From Deuterostichococcus epilithicus (taxonomy: Eukaryota; Chlorophyta; Trebouxiophyceae; Prasiolales; Stichococcaceae): a DNA stretch of 64,000 nt. Shown here one piece after another: positions 1 through 12,862 of this stretch. A program made the position numbers and the translations under genes. Each line of letters starts with the position of its first letter. The first letter of the stretch is position 1. The notes beneath the pieces are model-generated. The model was not told the DNA's origin and ran no database searches. It worked only from the letters and a program-made list of their open reading frames with translations. The DNA lies in NCBI GenBank assembly GCA_033439295.1, contig JAVTLE010000014.1, forward strand, positions 3,038,001 to 3,102,000. Reading direction: 5' to 3'.

Positions 1-547
1 ACTGCAGATGCACAGCGGCTGAATTCATGGCAGTGCGCATGTCAATACCCCTCTTTTGACGCTCTTGATCGCGATCACTGCTGCTGGCAATTGCATGGCT
101 GCAGCATGCAAGGGTCAAGGGGTGCACCTGCTCGTCGATGTCGCCCGTCGCTGCAGAGCAACATGAGCTTGTCAAGTACTACATCCATCAGTTGAGATCT
201 CTCAGACATTGAGTCACATTCAGGGTCTACAACGGGGTACGAATGTGTGACAGCTTTGCACTGACGGCTTTGCACAGCATACATCCACTAGCGCGATACT
301 AGCGCAGAGTCTCACCCACATAAGTGGTGCGGCCGATGCCGTGGGCTCGCACACATGTCTGCAGCGTGTGCCACAAGCACCGCCTACACAGGCTGTGGAG
401 CTCCGACACATCTTCCGGACGCATGGCAGCTCGCAGCTCGCTGCACATCCCACAGCAGGCCGTATCACCACCCATGCGCGTCATTGGTATATTGCCGCGA
501 TAGGATCATCGCCGTCTGCTTTCGAAAGCAGCGTAAAGCAGTTTCAA
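1..547. other. Left window edge, no supported gene
   Basis: Open frames here are short, overlap on both strands and show no recognisable motif. It may hold the 3' flank of the small minus-strand gene that follows. Confidence 0.4.
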
Positions 548-890
548 TCAATCCCTGACCTGACGAGCGTGGTATTCTTCTCGAATGTGCTGCCGCTTGC
601 CCAGACCTCCGGTTCCCCCTCGGGCCTGCGAGGCGCGGCGACGGAGGACTCCAGCTCGGAACGATGTAAGGCAGCTGCGACAAGAATTACAGACGAGAGT
701 GAACAGATCTTTATAAACTTTCATGCATTTGCACCGACCTGTCGTTTGCGAGCTCCTCGGATACGCGCTCAGCAAATTCCTGGCGCCAACCGCGGTACAG
801 TCGGACGCCAGTCCTGGCGGTGTAGGCTGTCAGGAGCAGCGCAAATATCAGAAGCGCGAGGCCGACAGGGAACCGTTTGCCGGCTCTCAT
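548..890 (-). CDS. Possible small single-pass membrane protein
   Basis: Function is not recognised. The proposed first exon (890 down to 739) starts at an ATG and reads MRAGKRFPVGLALLIFALLL, a basic start followed by one clear membrane helix. An arginine-rich, amphipathic stretch (RLYRGWRQEFAERVSEEL) follows. A GT donor after GACAG joins in phase to an AG acceptor before base 674 across a 64-base intron. The second exon is basic, ends near HIREEYHARQVRD and stops at 548. The predicted length is about 90 residues. A longer start at 932 is possible, but the bases just before the inner ATG look like a splice acceptor, so a 5' exon may lie further upstream. Size and layout resemble small mitochondrial or plastid membrane assembly factors, but no family could be named. 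It would be divergent from the mannosidase gene. Confidence 0.4.
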
Positions 891-1685
891 CTTTGCGCTG
901 AGAAGGGTGATCAATGAGCACGGCGCTGTCACGACAGGTCATCGCGGTGAACATGACCAGCATGTTGACCGTTCACGACTTAAGTGCAGAACAGTCAGAA
1001 CCATCTGAAGGCGCGCGCGTGCCTCTGAGACACATTGCTATGACCGTGCAGCGAAAGAGAAGGAATGCATGAGACGGTGATCAGCTCTGGCTCACTGATT
1101 GCAAGCTGACGTCAGGGCCAACAAGTCAAAAGCACCCTAATCCTTGATAATGTCGAGCTGCAAGCAGCAAGATGACTAGCCGAAGTGGTGCACGCCAGGC
1201 GCTAGCTTGCATCAATTCTCCAGTGCACAGCTGGCGCCAGCACACATTATTGTACGATCGTTGGCTCACCGGCTGGGCAGACCTGAGGGCGTCAGGGTCT
1301 TGCTGCATCACACGTTAGAGCACTGATCCGTCCGCAGCTTTGCAATCGTCGATCGGCCAGTTGCGAGTGAACAGCTGTTCGCCACTGTTGGCTTGTAAGA
1401 GCGCTTTGTGTGAACAAGCAAGCAGAGAGCGCAACAGACATCAAGCACCAGTTTCTGGCACCTGATGCTCGTCTGATTCATCAAGTCCAGCACTTGCTGC
1501 AAGCTGTCCTTGCACGGGTGTCAGACCCTCCAGTGTTGGTGTTTAAGATTGTTAGCAAATGCTCCGCTTGGGCGCAGTACACACAGTCTTAAAGGGTTTC
1601 GTCGTTTCCCACACCAGTGCAGTACCCTGTATCGCTGTCATGGCAGCGGTGGGGGTTGCCTGAGTGCGGCCAGCGGAGCGCCGCC
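891..1685. other. Intergenic region upstream of the mannosidase gene
   Basis: No protein-like frame is seen on either strand. It separates a minus-strand candidate gene from the plus-strand mannosidase gene, so it probably holds both promoters. No clear TATA motif was spotted. Confidence 0.4.
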
Positions 1686-4600
1686 ATGGCCAAACCGCCG
1701 GTCAGGCCGCAAGGCAGTGGGTAAGCATGTTTCCTTATGTTCCCATCTGTGTGTCCATGCACTCGTGCGAGCCGCGTCGCGGCGTCTGATGTTTCCAGTC
1801 CGGCTGTAAGAGGTTCTGGCGTGCGTGTGCCTGCAGCCGCAAGGCGGAATGGTCGCTGATGATGGCATTCGGCCTGGGTTTGCTGGGCTTGGTGGCTTTC
1901 AACCACTCCCACCTATCGGCGATGCCCATGCTGCACCCACAGCGGGGGCACGGCCACCGATACCGCATGCGCAGTGCCCTGGAGGTGGAGTCGGTGGGTG
2001 CATGCTGTTGGCAAAGGGGGCTGCGGTCACTCTGCAGCATTGGATGTGCGCTGCTGCAAGCAACACTTCTGCGAGCATGAAGGTGGGACACCTGCGGGCC
2101 AGGCTCAGGGACCTCGTGTGCACAAATTTCAGAGCTGCGACTTACTGACAATGCTCAGGCGGAGGAACACTTTCAGCCGCTTCTGCCTGGGTCCTGGGAG
2201 GAGGCCGAGACGTCAGCGGCATCACTGAGTCGCGGCGCTCCACGCAACAAGCGGCGGAAACGCAATGCAGTCTGGAACACAGCCGTGTCCAGGTGGGCTC
2301 TCCCTCCTGCATGACTCTTGACGCTCCCCTCTTCGGCACGACATTGGTGTAAGGTGCTGAAACGTTAGCAGCATGTGTGCATGGCGGGCTGATCAACCTC
2401 GCTGGTCTTGCGCAGGCACCCTACCAAGCTGAACGTCCACCTGGTCTGCCACACACACCATGACCCGGGCTGGCTGAAAACCTACGACCAGTCCTTCCTC
2501 GGCGTCAGGAACGACCTGCACGTAAGTCATACCCCGTGCTGCGGTCGACCAGCTGTTGCAGTCGAGAGAGGGGGTTCCACAGTGGCCTGTGACATCATAG
2601 CCGAGGCACACCCAAGCCAATTGCACCTGAGCCTTGCACACCTCTGCCCGCTGCCAAGGCTCCACACTTTGCCGAACAGACTCGTCATCGTCAGCCAACT
2701 GCCAGACACGCCAGCCAGCCTGGCCTGGCCTGCTCAAGAAACTCTCCCATCCCTGGCGCCCCCGCAGGCGCAAGTGGGTCCCCACATCTCGGCGGTGCAG
2801 TACGAGCTGGACGGCATCATCCACGGCCTGATGGCCAACCGGGACCGGCGTTACGTCTACGGCGAGATGTCCTTCTTCAAGCGCTGGTACGACCTGCAAG
2901 AGGCGGAGACGCAGGAGCGGGTGAAGGACCTGGTTGCTTCCGGGCAGCTGGACTTTGCGGGCGGCGGCTGGGTGTCCAACGATGAGGCCATCTGCCAGTA
3001 TGAGGACATCATCGACCAGATGACACTTGGCCACCGGTGCGATGCCTGCCGTGTCCGGCACCGGGGCGTGGGAGAAGGAGCTGGGGGCATGTTTGCAGGC
3101 TCAAGGTTGCAAATTGCTTAGATCTGACACCGCGACCGCCCAGTCACGCACACAGGCCTCCAGTCTGGTGCAAAACTGCATAGTGATGCGGTTCGTGCAG
3201 AACAGGCGCCTTGGGGCATTCCGTTGTAGCATGTCAGACATTGAGGCGTAATGGATCTGAACGTCAGGTGGCTGGCCAAAACCTTCGGGTATGTGGTGCG
3301 CCAGCACTGGCAACTGGACACGTTTGGGCACTCCGGCGTGACGGCCGCGCTGTCAGCACTGGGTGGCATGGACTCCGTGTTCTTCAGCCGCCTTGACAAA
3401 GAGGTGTGCCGCCGCTGCCTATGCAACGATGCTTGGTGGCTGAGACGCTGGCAATGCGAGTTCATGCTGGCACAAGATGAGGTGGTGATCACTCTTTGCT
3501 TCTTGCCACCAGTTGGTTTTTCCGTGCTGCATAGTGGGAAACCTGCTATTGAACTCGAGAAGCCTGCTGCAGAGTGGCAAGCTTTCCTTTATGTGAACTG
3601 TGGTATCGGGGCGGCTCCACAACCTGCTACTGCGTGTCATACGGCAGGACATCGAGCTCAGGAAGCCCAGGAAGCAACTGGAGTTCATCTGGCGCGGCAG
3701 CCCAATGTACGGCCCCTGGGGCGACATCTGGACGTACGCCATGGAGACGGGTGCGTTGCTGACCGCCGCACCCCACAATGCTGGCGTTCTGCAGCTGCTC
3801 TCGTCGTTTGTCAGCCGCCAGTATGCCAGTGGCACTACTCCCCATGCAGTGTCACGACCAGCTACGCTCCCTGCTCATGCCGCGTGCTCTTCCCAGCATC
3901 CCCTTGGCTTGCGGATGTGAAGGATGCAAAACCCTCGGCACCCTGTAACGCAGGCTCATACTACCACCCGGAAGGTTTTGCGCTGGGCAAGCTGGGCGAG
4001 TTCCAGGCGCATGCGGAGCACATCATGGACGACGCAAATTCCACCGAGCCGCTGAACGAGGCGGCGCACGTGAACGGCTTTGTGGCGGAAGCGCAGCGCA
4101 TGGCGGCGCACATCAACGGCAATGACATCATGTTCACCATGGGAGGTGGGGAAGTTCGCGAGTGCAAATGGTCCTGGACTGCACTGTGCACCCAGGGCAG
4201 CACCACAGGCGGGTCATGGCAGCTCTGCGCCATGCACCCTGTTGGTCACCAGGCAAGCAAGAGCTGATGTCGAGCCGCCGCATCCGCGCAGGCGACTTCG
4301 ACTGGACGAACGCCTTCGTGTGGTTCCGCAACCTCGACAAGCTCATACACCATGCCAACAAGGTGCAACCTCTGCTGCGCGCCATTGCTGCAGGCTGCCG
4401 TCCTGCAGAAGCTGACGTTCCTGCTGAAGCCAGATATTTCTGCCTGAAGCGGCAGGTTGAGGTGGTTGATTTCTGCAGGACGGGCGCATCAACGTCATGT
4501 ACTCGACGCCAAAGCTGTATGCAGAGGCGAAGAAGGCCTACAACACAACGTGGCCAGTGCAGCTGGGCGACATGTTCCCCTACGCCGACTGCGTTCAGTG

Positions 4601-7600
4601 CTACTGGACCGGTGCGGCACAGTGCCTGCCGTTGACTGATTCTGTTGCCACCTGGGACGCCGCTGTGCAAGCCGTGCCGCCGTGCTGCGCCTCTGCCATT
4701 TCTCAGGACCAAAGACTGCGCGGCTAATGTCCACCTGACGAGACTTGGCGTCCTGTGGTGGGTGCCCATCTCGGTTTGCTGACTGGAGGCTGCCGCTCGC
4801 AGGCTACTTCACGTCGCGGCCGTCCACGAAGCTGCTGAGTCGCGTGGCATCGGGCTACCTGCGGGCGGCACGGCAGCTGCAGCTGGCAGCGCCGCAGCCG
4901 GCGCCCGGCGCGCCGTCGCTGCAGATGCTCACACAGACGGTGGCGCTGATGCAGCACCACGACGCCATCACCGGCACCGACCGCTTTGTCGTGAACCAGG
5001 ACTACAGGCGCCTGCTGGCCAAGGGTGCGCCGGTTCCACATGTCCCGCCAACGAGTGCAGCCTGGAAAGCTCACTGTAGGCTGATTAGTCTTCGTCCTGT
5101 ACCTGCTCACCCTGACAGGCTGCATTGCTCGTGTTTAGAAGCTCTGAGAGACACAGATGAGAGTCAGGTGTCTTTTCGGTGTCCTGCAGGCATTGACGAT
5201 GGGCAGCAGGTCATGAGCAGCGCGCTGAGCGGCCTGATGGGCCTGCCTGCTGACGGGTGCGTGGCATGCCTGTGGTCTGCTCGCTCAGAGGATTTGATGC
5301 AGCAAGGAGACGCACGTGCTGCAGAGCAGGCTCTCCGTCAATGCAGCAAGTGCGTTGACATGCGCCTGCCGCAGCAGGGCAAAGCTGGAGCACTGCACGC
5401 TGCTCAACGTGTCGGTGTGTGCGGCCTCGGTGGCGTCGTCTGCACGCGGCGCCGGCTTCGGGCTGCTGCTGTACAACTCCCTGGCTTGGGAACGCACCGA
5501 GGCGGTCCGCGTGCCCCTGACTGGGCCCCAAACGTGGACGGTCAAAGGCACGCATCTGCCATCTCCACAGTATACCGGGCCGTCCCGGCATGCAGTGGCT
5601 GCGCTTTCCATTGACCGGTCACGGCTCAGGCCGGCGACCGGAAACTAGATCACCGCCCTTCGTGCAGCTGCTGGACTTGCCAGGGCGCGGCTGCACATCG
5701 GTTTGCAAGGGTCTCGGGCATCGAGCTGCAACCTGTGCCCCTGGACTGCGTTCACAAACACTTGCAAACGGGGACTGTGTTTGGCGGTGTGCAGATTCAG
5801 CGGGGGCGGCGGTCCCAGCGCAACTGGTGCGGCAGAGCGACTCCACAGTGCGCCTGGTGCAGAGCCTGGTGAAAAACGATGCCGCCTTCAAGGAGCAGCT
5901 GCAGTGGGTCGGCGACTATGACCTTGTCTTCTTTGCCAAGGTGCGCCCGGCCCCCGGGTCCCTTGTAGCGGCAGCCCCAGGGTTGCCTCTCCTGTTACTT
6001 GTTGCTCAGCAGACAGGATCCAAGCCAGCACTTTTGCCTGGCGACCGCTTTATAAGCTTGACCGTGAGGCTGCGCCACAGACCGACTCAAGCCCACGACC
6101 TGGAAGCCTGTCTTGGTGAACTCCGCAGGCTGATCCCAGCGTCGCCATTCGGAGCTCATGCTTCGTGATCCAAGATCCCCGACAAAAAGACTTCTGGAAT
6201 CCTATCCGAAAGCCCAGTCTTGCTGCCTGCACACCACAGGTGCCGCCGGTGGGGTATGCCACCTACCGCATCGAGCGGGCGGCGGCGGCGGCGGAGGCGC
6301 CAGCTGCTAACTGCGTTGACAAACACGATACGTGTTCCAAGTGGGCAGCCGAGGGCGAGTGCGGCCGCAACCCAGGGTTTATGCACCCCGATTGCCCCTC
6401 CTCCTGCGCCGCGTGCCCGCCCGCAGCCGGCTCCGCCCTGGGTGAGCAGTATGTATGTGATGTGCCGTTTAGGACGCTCCGTCCCTGCTGGTGTCACCCC
6501 ACCCCCCCCCGGGGGCACCCCGGGCTGCTTGCAGTGGTCTTGAGTGTTTGCCAGCGCCTCCAACTGCAGGAGCGCCATTAGTCGAGATTGTGCTGGGATC
6601 CTCTGCTTCGCAGGCAAGTGGTCTGCAGACTTGCCTGCGCCGTCACTGACATGCGCATCAGCAAGCATCGAGGCCGGGTACAGCATGCGCTGCAGCGTCG
6701 AGGCTGCTGGCAGCACGGTGCGCATTGCCTGCTGCAATGCTGGAGAGAATTGCATGGCGCTCTCCTGACGCATGCCTTGCTGTGAGAGAGAGACCCTTGT
6801 GTGCCACCCAAACAGCATACCGGTTTTCACAGCCTCACAGTAGGCAGCTGCAGTCCATTCCTCAATGCACCATCCAGTTCGCCATGTCCAGTAATATGAC
6901 CGGCATATCGTCGTGCCCTGCTGCAGAAGCGCATCTCAAACGGCGTTCTGGAGCTGACGCTGGCTTCCGATGCCGACGGCGAGCGCCTGTCCGGGTACAG
7001 TAATCTGAAGACCGGCGCGGCTCACACATTCAGTGCCGACATGGTGTTTTACGACGGCGGGCGGCACCCCAGCCAGCCGCCCTGGGTTGTGCGCCCCTCT
7101 GGCCAATACATCTTCCACCCTCGGGGGCCTGCGCAGCCGGTGAGCTTGTTGTCCCCAGGCCCGCCCCTTTGCGTCCCTCGTCACTGCATTCTGCTGCAGC
7201 CTCCACGGACCAGAACCTCCAATGGCAGCGCCAGGGCTTCAGCGCCGGCCGGTCCCTGCACGTCAACAGCCTGCACGGTCTCGGAGCGCAGCCTGGATGG
7301 ATTATGGGCGCGCTGCATGGCATGGGCATGCTGCAGGCGGTCTCAAACAACAGCTCAACTTCCGATCTCCAATGCCTGCACACCAAGGGAGTCCCCTCCC
7401 GCTGAACATGCATCTGGCTGCGCCGTAGGTGCGGGAGCGGCAGGGCAAGGGCCGCAACGCGACGGTGCTGCCGGTCACTGCGGAGGTGATTGTGGGGCCG
7501 CTGGTGACAGAAGTCCGGCAGCACTTCGGAGACAACACGCAGCTCACTACCAGGTGCGCACTGGCTTGCCGCCCGCACCCCCGCGACTTGCGTACCCGTT

Positions 7601-10367
7601 GGCAGCAGCAGCAGCAGCAGCAGCTGTAGTGGAGGTGGTGTGAGCATACACGTGTGCGCCTTGTGCACCTGGCAGATGGGATGAGGAGGTGTCGAAGACT
7701 GCTGCCTTCCCGGTTTGAGAGCCCGTTACGGCCATCGGCTGCCTGAATCTATACATCATCTGCAGGACATCTGTGAAGCTGAGCTGAGGCGGAGAAAGGC
7801 AGAAGTCTGAACTGCTGGGTCGATGTCCTGTGTCTGTAGGCTGTACAACCAGGCGGACTATCTCGAGATGGAGTGGACCGTGGGGCCGCTGATTGACAGC
7901 CACGATGTGGTCCTCAGCGTCGAGAGCGACATCGCCTCAGGTGCAATCGCCCCATGTTTCCACTCTTGTGTGCGCCTTTCAGCCGCAGATGCTCAGAGCC
8001 TTGAGCCGTCATGACTGACGCCAGTGGTGCTCAGGCATGCACAGCGCCACGGCCTCAGCAGGCTCATTCGAGGGCTCATCGGCTGTTCTTACTTGGAAAT
8101 CTGCTATTTGCATCAGGTGCAACACCGACTCCAAACGCAACACCGAAACACAACTCGAAACGCTTCCTGTGCCGTGCATTGTCGTTCATCTGGATTGGCT
8201 CCTTTGGTACCTTCTGTCCATCTTGGCTGACGCAAGGCAACGTCCACCCTGCAGGCGACGAGTTCTTCACCGATGCCAACTCGATGGAGATGGTGCGGCG
8301 GGCGCGCGGCGCGCGGAGCGCCTTCGCCGCGGCGCCGCTGCAGGACAAGCACACAGCCAACCCGCTCGGCGGCAACTATTTCCCCATCACCTCTGCGATG
8401 CACCTGCGGGACGCAGCGTTGGGGCTGCAGCTGTCGCTCGTCACTGACCGCGGCCAAGGTGGGGCCCTGAACCCTAGACCCCCAGCAGCTCCCCTGCTGC
8501 TGTGCCACGCTGCATCTGTGTGGCCTTCCAAGCTGCGTGCCGCCCTTGGCCTCAGCCTCCACGCACACCTCGCCTCCTGCACACCCACGCGCACCTGCAG
8601 GGCTGACATTCAACTCGTTTGGCCCCGCCTGGGAGTGGCCTGACATTTTTCTTCCTCCTTGCGCAAGGCGGCTCCTCCATGCGGGCGGGCCAGCTGGAGG
8701 TGATGGTGAACCGCAAAACCGCCATGAGCGACGAGCTGGGCAACCCCGAGAGGATGGACGAGCGTGAGGGAGGGGCGGGTGCAGCATCCTGGCGCTCTCC
8801 CCTGAGATTCCCAATGACTTGCAGAGCCGCCTGCAAGCGCCACTGGATATCTGGGCCACAGTCTGGGCCCCACATCTCTGAACACACCATTCAGTTCTCG
8901 ACTATTAAACAACTTCGCCAGCAGGCGACCTGCTTGGGCGATGTGCCAACGGAGGAGGTGGTGGCAGTTTGCCAGCCCTGCACAGGGTGTCACTGAGCGT
9001 GCTGTGGCTGCGGCGCAGGCGTCATTGCGCGGGGCAGGGTGCACGTGAGCCTGCAGCCGGCGGCGGGTGCAGCGCAGCACCGCCGCACGCACGCCTACGG
9101 CCTGGCGTGGCCGCTGCTGCCGGTCTTCCTGACGGCAGCGGCGCCCGCCGCAACGCCCGGCCCCGAGACCCCGCAGCCTGCGCCGCAGGCGGGCATACCC
9201 TGGCAGAAGTCTCGACTGCACTCGCCTCGTCCCCCTTCCCTGCGCAGGCCGCCTTCGTTTCGGCCATGCATGCCACCTGGGCAATGCCATCACCTTGGGC
9301 TGCACCACACGACATCCAGATCAGGGTGGTACGCTGAGCAGCTGGTGCTGCCACTGAGGCACTGAAGATTCATGCGCTGGCACTCATGCACACATCCGAC
9401 TTGCGCAGCAGCCGCGGCGGCCGCGCTTTTCGATGCTGCGGCACGCGCGGAGCCTGCCGCCGCAGCTGCACCTGCTGAGCCTTTATGACGATGGCGACGG
9501 CACCATCATTTTCCGCCTCGCACACATCTGCCCGGTGCGCGCCGCCGCGCAGACTGCTTCAGCCACTGCACAACCATGCAGGGCTGTGCCTCGCACAGCT
9601 GATGTGTTGCGGTCAGCAGCAACTCTGCAATCGAACCGGTGCGGCTCGAGTGCCTGGCTCGCAGCCTCTGCACGGCTGTTGGGAGCGAGTCTGAGGAGCC
9701 TGCTTTCAAGCATGCACCCGCTCGCACTGCTCCGCAGAGCATCTTGCCGCACAACTCCGTGGCGACGGCAGGATTTAAGTCCATGGCAGACTTGAACAAA
9801 GACTGGCTGCCTGCAACCACCAGCAAAGGCTGTGCTGCAGTTGGTACTTCGGATCACACTTGTGTGTGTATGCTTAAGCACTTGTACGTGCTGTAGGCTG
9901 GGGAGGACAAGCGCCTGTCGGCGCCCGCCAGCGTGGACATCGCGAAGCTGTTCCGCGGCCTGAAGGTGGCCGCCCTGCGAGAGGTGTCGCTGACGGGTAG
10001 TCATGCGGCGGCGGCGCGAGCCTGGCCCTCTCGCGACTTCCGTCCCGGCGACCCCTTCTTCAACCTCGACCCCGCGGTGGCGGCGGCGCCCGGCAACCGC
10101 AGCCCCGCCCGCGGGCTGGTCGTCCCCGANGGCNTTGACCAGCGGGGNAGGNGGATGGGGGGTGCGNNCNCCTCCGCGACGGCGGCCGGCGGCGGCAGCA
10201 ACGCAGGGTTCAGGCCCAGCCTGCCGCTTGAGGACTTCCGCGCAGACGGCGGCAGCTCTGGCCGCGGCTGGCTGGCGGGGTCCAAGCTGGTGGTGGCGCT
10301 GCAGCCGTCGGAAATCCGCACCTTTGAGCTCACACTGCGGCGGACGTCGGCCAGCACCGTGCGTTAG
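1686..10367 (+). CDS. Class II alpha-mannosidase (GH38) with inserted ShKT domain
   Basis: This is a glycosidase that trims alpha-mannose from N-glycans in the secretory pathway or vacuole. Exon 1 (1686-1720) joins in phase to exon 2 (1837-1993), giving a short basic N-terminus and one signal-anchor helix (LMMAFGLGLLGLVAF). Exon 3 (2159-2292) is a stem, and the GH38 domain starts at 2416. The metal and catalytic motifs are present: HTHHDPGW (second His and Asp), WQLDTFGHSG with the nucleophile Asp (about 3311-3340), and HHDAITGT (about 4957-4980). About 20 exons run to TAG at 10365-10367. The C-terminal half carries typical lysosomal-type segments (DADGERLSGY, EWTVGPLIDSHDVV, GNYFPITSAM). The odd feature is a complete six-cysteine ShKT domain in the exon at about 6240-6450, where family members have only a short variable loop. 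Uncalled bases lie at 10130-10170. The family call is firm; several inner exon edges are approximate. Confidence 0.9.
6304..6420 (+). other. ShKT six-cysteine domain inside the alpha-mannosidase
   Basis: The encoded segment has the order C-D-x4-C-x2-WA-x2-GEC-x2-NP-x2-M-x3-C-x2-SC-x2-C, the standard ShK-like pattern seen at the ends of algal and plant prolyl 4-hydroxylases. It lies between VGYATYRIE and KRISNGVLELTL of the mannosidase. A GTATGT donor after the codons for GEQY keeps the exon in phase with the next one. It is therefore an internal domain, likely disulfide-bonded, and not a separate gene. Confidence 0.75.
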
Positions 10368-11063
10368 CAGCGCGTGCTTGGAGGGTGGGCGGAGCGGCTG
10401 AGATGTGCAGCCTGTTTCCGGGGCAAGCATGATGTAGGGGTTGGCAAAAAGAAAGCAGGGTGCGCAGGTGCGACCGGTGGGCGGGAGGCTGTTGGACAAC
10501 TACCGATAGCTTTACAGCAGTCGTTGAACCATGCTGCTGGTGGTGATCAAAATATCCAGCGTGATCGCTTCGTTGTGACCACGCTGTCCGAACTGAACAT
10601 GCTGTCACAAAGGCAGCCACCTGATCGAAGGCTTGCCGAGGCATAAAAATTAGGTATATATACAGAATTTACCGTCGACCTGACCCGAGTGGCGCCCGAA
10701 GCCAGAGACAAGCAGCAGGGCGCCCGAATCAAGACGCCGCTTGACGCCGGCCGAACTCCAGTTCAACCTTCCATTTTATCTTTGCCGTCCAATATTCAGA
10801 AGGAAAATTCAGCATGATTTTGGCACCCACTTCCGTCCTCATGGCGGGGTGACTGCATCAGAAGAGGACCGCTGGCAGCGATGGTGGGAGAGCAGGCGCC
10901 TGCTGGAAGTGTGCATGCACCATGCCGCCGAAGGCACCAGCTGCGGCGCACGTCGTTGGCAGCTGCTGCGGCGCCATCGACTGCGGTTGCGGCGCCGCCG
11001 GCCACACCAGCCGCTTGGCTGGCTGCTGCCATGCGGGCCGCTGCGCGACGGCCAGCAGACACA
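10368..11063. other. Region between convergent genes
   Basis: It lies between the plus-strand mannosidase stop and the minus-strand one-finger gene. It contains low-complexity Ala/Arg-rich frames on both strands (10.8-11.3 kb), one of which could be a further 3' exon of the minus-strand gene. Nothing in them is recognisable. Confidence 0.35.
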
Positions 11064-12862
11064 TTACGAGCAGCGGTGCCCCCATGTACTCCACGAAGCA
11101 TCGGCGCTCTGCGGCAGACGCGACTGGCGCACCGGCTGCCAAGACCGTAAATGCTGCCAGACGCCCAAGGCGCTGCGCTCCATCCAGTCCGTGCACTGCA
11201 CAGCATGACGTGTGGCTGGAGTGAAGCAGTGCTGGGTCGGCTCGATTGCGCATGTGTCTGCTGCAGCTCTTGCGTTGGGACGACAGCCATCACAGTCAGG
11301 ATCTGATGAACCCGAGTGCACACCTTGTGGCGCATATGGCGGCAGGGACTGTTGCATGCCGGCAGCGGACAGCGACACTGGAGGCGACTGCGCTTCTTGG
11401 AGCGAGCAGCTGTGGCGCGAGGTGTGGTAAGCTGCCGGGTCGGCTGTGGAACGCCGCTGTTGCGTCACCGCCGCCTGCACTGCCGGCGCGGCAAAATCGC
11501 GCTGCGCGGGCTGCGGCTGTGCCGGCGGCGAGTTCCACTGCGGGTACCGCCGTCTCTGCGCGGGTGACCCGTCTGCAGGCGGGCTGCCGAACAGGGGGGG
11601 CGGGAAGGGCGCGGCCTCGCTAGCAGCACACGCTGCGGCGGCGCGCAGCGTGGCGGTTGCCGGCGAGGAAATCGACGAAGAGCCCCGCATCCTGCTGGAC
11701 CCAAACCGCTTGGTGACGCCGCTGTGGGCGCGCCGGGCAGCGGTCGGCGTTGACTGGCTGCGGACCATGGGGCTCGAGCGCGCCGCCTGCAGGCGCTGCC
11801 GGTCCAGGTCCGCTCGGCACGCCTTGCAGCGGTCCTGCAGCCCATCCTTCTTCGCCTTGCAGGCATGGTACAGCGCGTGCGCCTTGACCTGGGGAGGGGC
11901 AGGATGGAGGTCAGATTGGAGCTCCGCCTCTACCCGTCCCGCATCCTCATCGTAAGCCTGATATGAAGCTGACAGCGAAGCCAGGCGGTTCAGCCTGCCG
12001 GCCCCTGATCGCTGCCGTCGAGCAGCGGATCATGTCTGCCTTCAGAAACAACGACAGCTGCAGCGTTGTCGCGTGCGCACGACTGCCGTATGCGAGCGAC
12101 GATGGAGCACAAGACAACCAAGTGCAGCACAACTCATTGAGAGACGCCAGTGCGTGTGCTGGAGCCAGAGCTGCCGATATATAACAGCAAGACCGAAGTC
12201 GGCACAAGCTGCCCAGATTGCGCACTGCGCAGGATTTGCGGCGGCTTGAAAGCACGCGTAGTATCAACGACCCCGACCTGGCATTGTGGGGCCCGGCGTA
12301 CGACCCGACCTTGCGAGCGCACGGGCGGAGGAAATTAGGGCAAACGTACCTGGCGGCAGCAGGAACACAGCTTCATGCCGGTAGGCAGCCGCGACGCGAT
12401 ATCCGCCGAGGTCCGACGCTGTCTGCCGCGGTCCATCAGTTGCTGCCGCGCAGGCGCGACTGCATCCGCATGGTCTCCCGCGATTGTTGCCGGCTGCTGG
12501 GCCTGCAGAACCCGGAGCGCCTCCGCGGCATCGCGCAGCGCGCCTATCGAGGACGTACGCAGCTCCGGCGGGAGCTGACGCGGATGCGCTGCTAAGGCCC
12601 CCTGGTCGCTTTGACCTGCGCATGCGAGCGCCTGCAGCGCACTTTGCCGCGGAGCGCCGATGGGGCAAGCTGACGGGAACACCGGTGCAGCGCCGGTGTC
12701 GCAAGATGAGCTGCTGCCGCCGCTCAGCCAGGACCCTGCCTCGCAAGTCAGGCCAGCTGTCTGCGACGAATACGCCGCTGCCAGCCAGGGCAGCTGATCA
12801 CTAGTGTGTTGCTGAGACGTCCAGGCGCCACTCCGCACGGTGAGCTGGGAGCTGGCATCCAT
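11064..12862 (-). CDS. One-finger protein of the C-x2-C-x22-C-x2-C family
   Basis: Function is unknown. The chosen ATG is at 12862 (MDASSQLTVRSG). Exon 1 runs down to 12350 and encodes a Ser/Ala-rich region, a possible helical stretch (SIGALRDAAEALRVLQAQQP) and then the first cysteine pair KLCSCCRQ. A GTACGT donor follows in phase 0. Exon 2 starts at 11888 and completes the module: VKAHALYHACKAKKDGLQ, then C-K-A-C. The spacing is exactly C-x2-C-x22-C-x2-C, as in the other three finger genes here. After the finger comes a low-complexity, Pro/Ala/Gln/Arg-rich tail. The stop at 11064 is the end of the open frame, but an extra 3' splice is possible (for example a donor near 11322), so the C-terminus is uncertain. 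It is head-to-head with the small membrane-protein gene at 13410. Confidence 0.6.

Noticed and set aside
10796-11335. Minus-strand Ala-rich frames that could be a separate gene
   Set aside because: No motif, start context or phased junction was convincing. Kept as possible 3' part of the one-finger gene.
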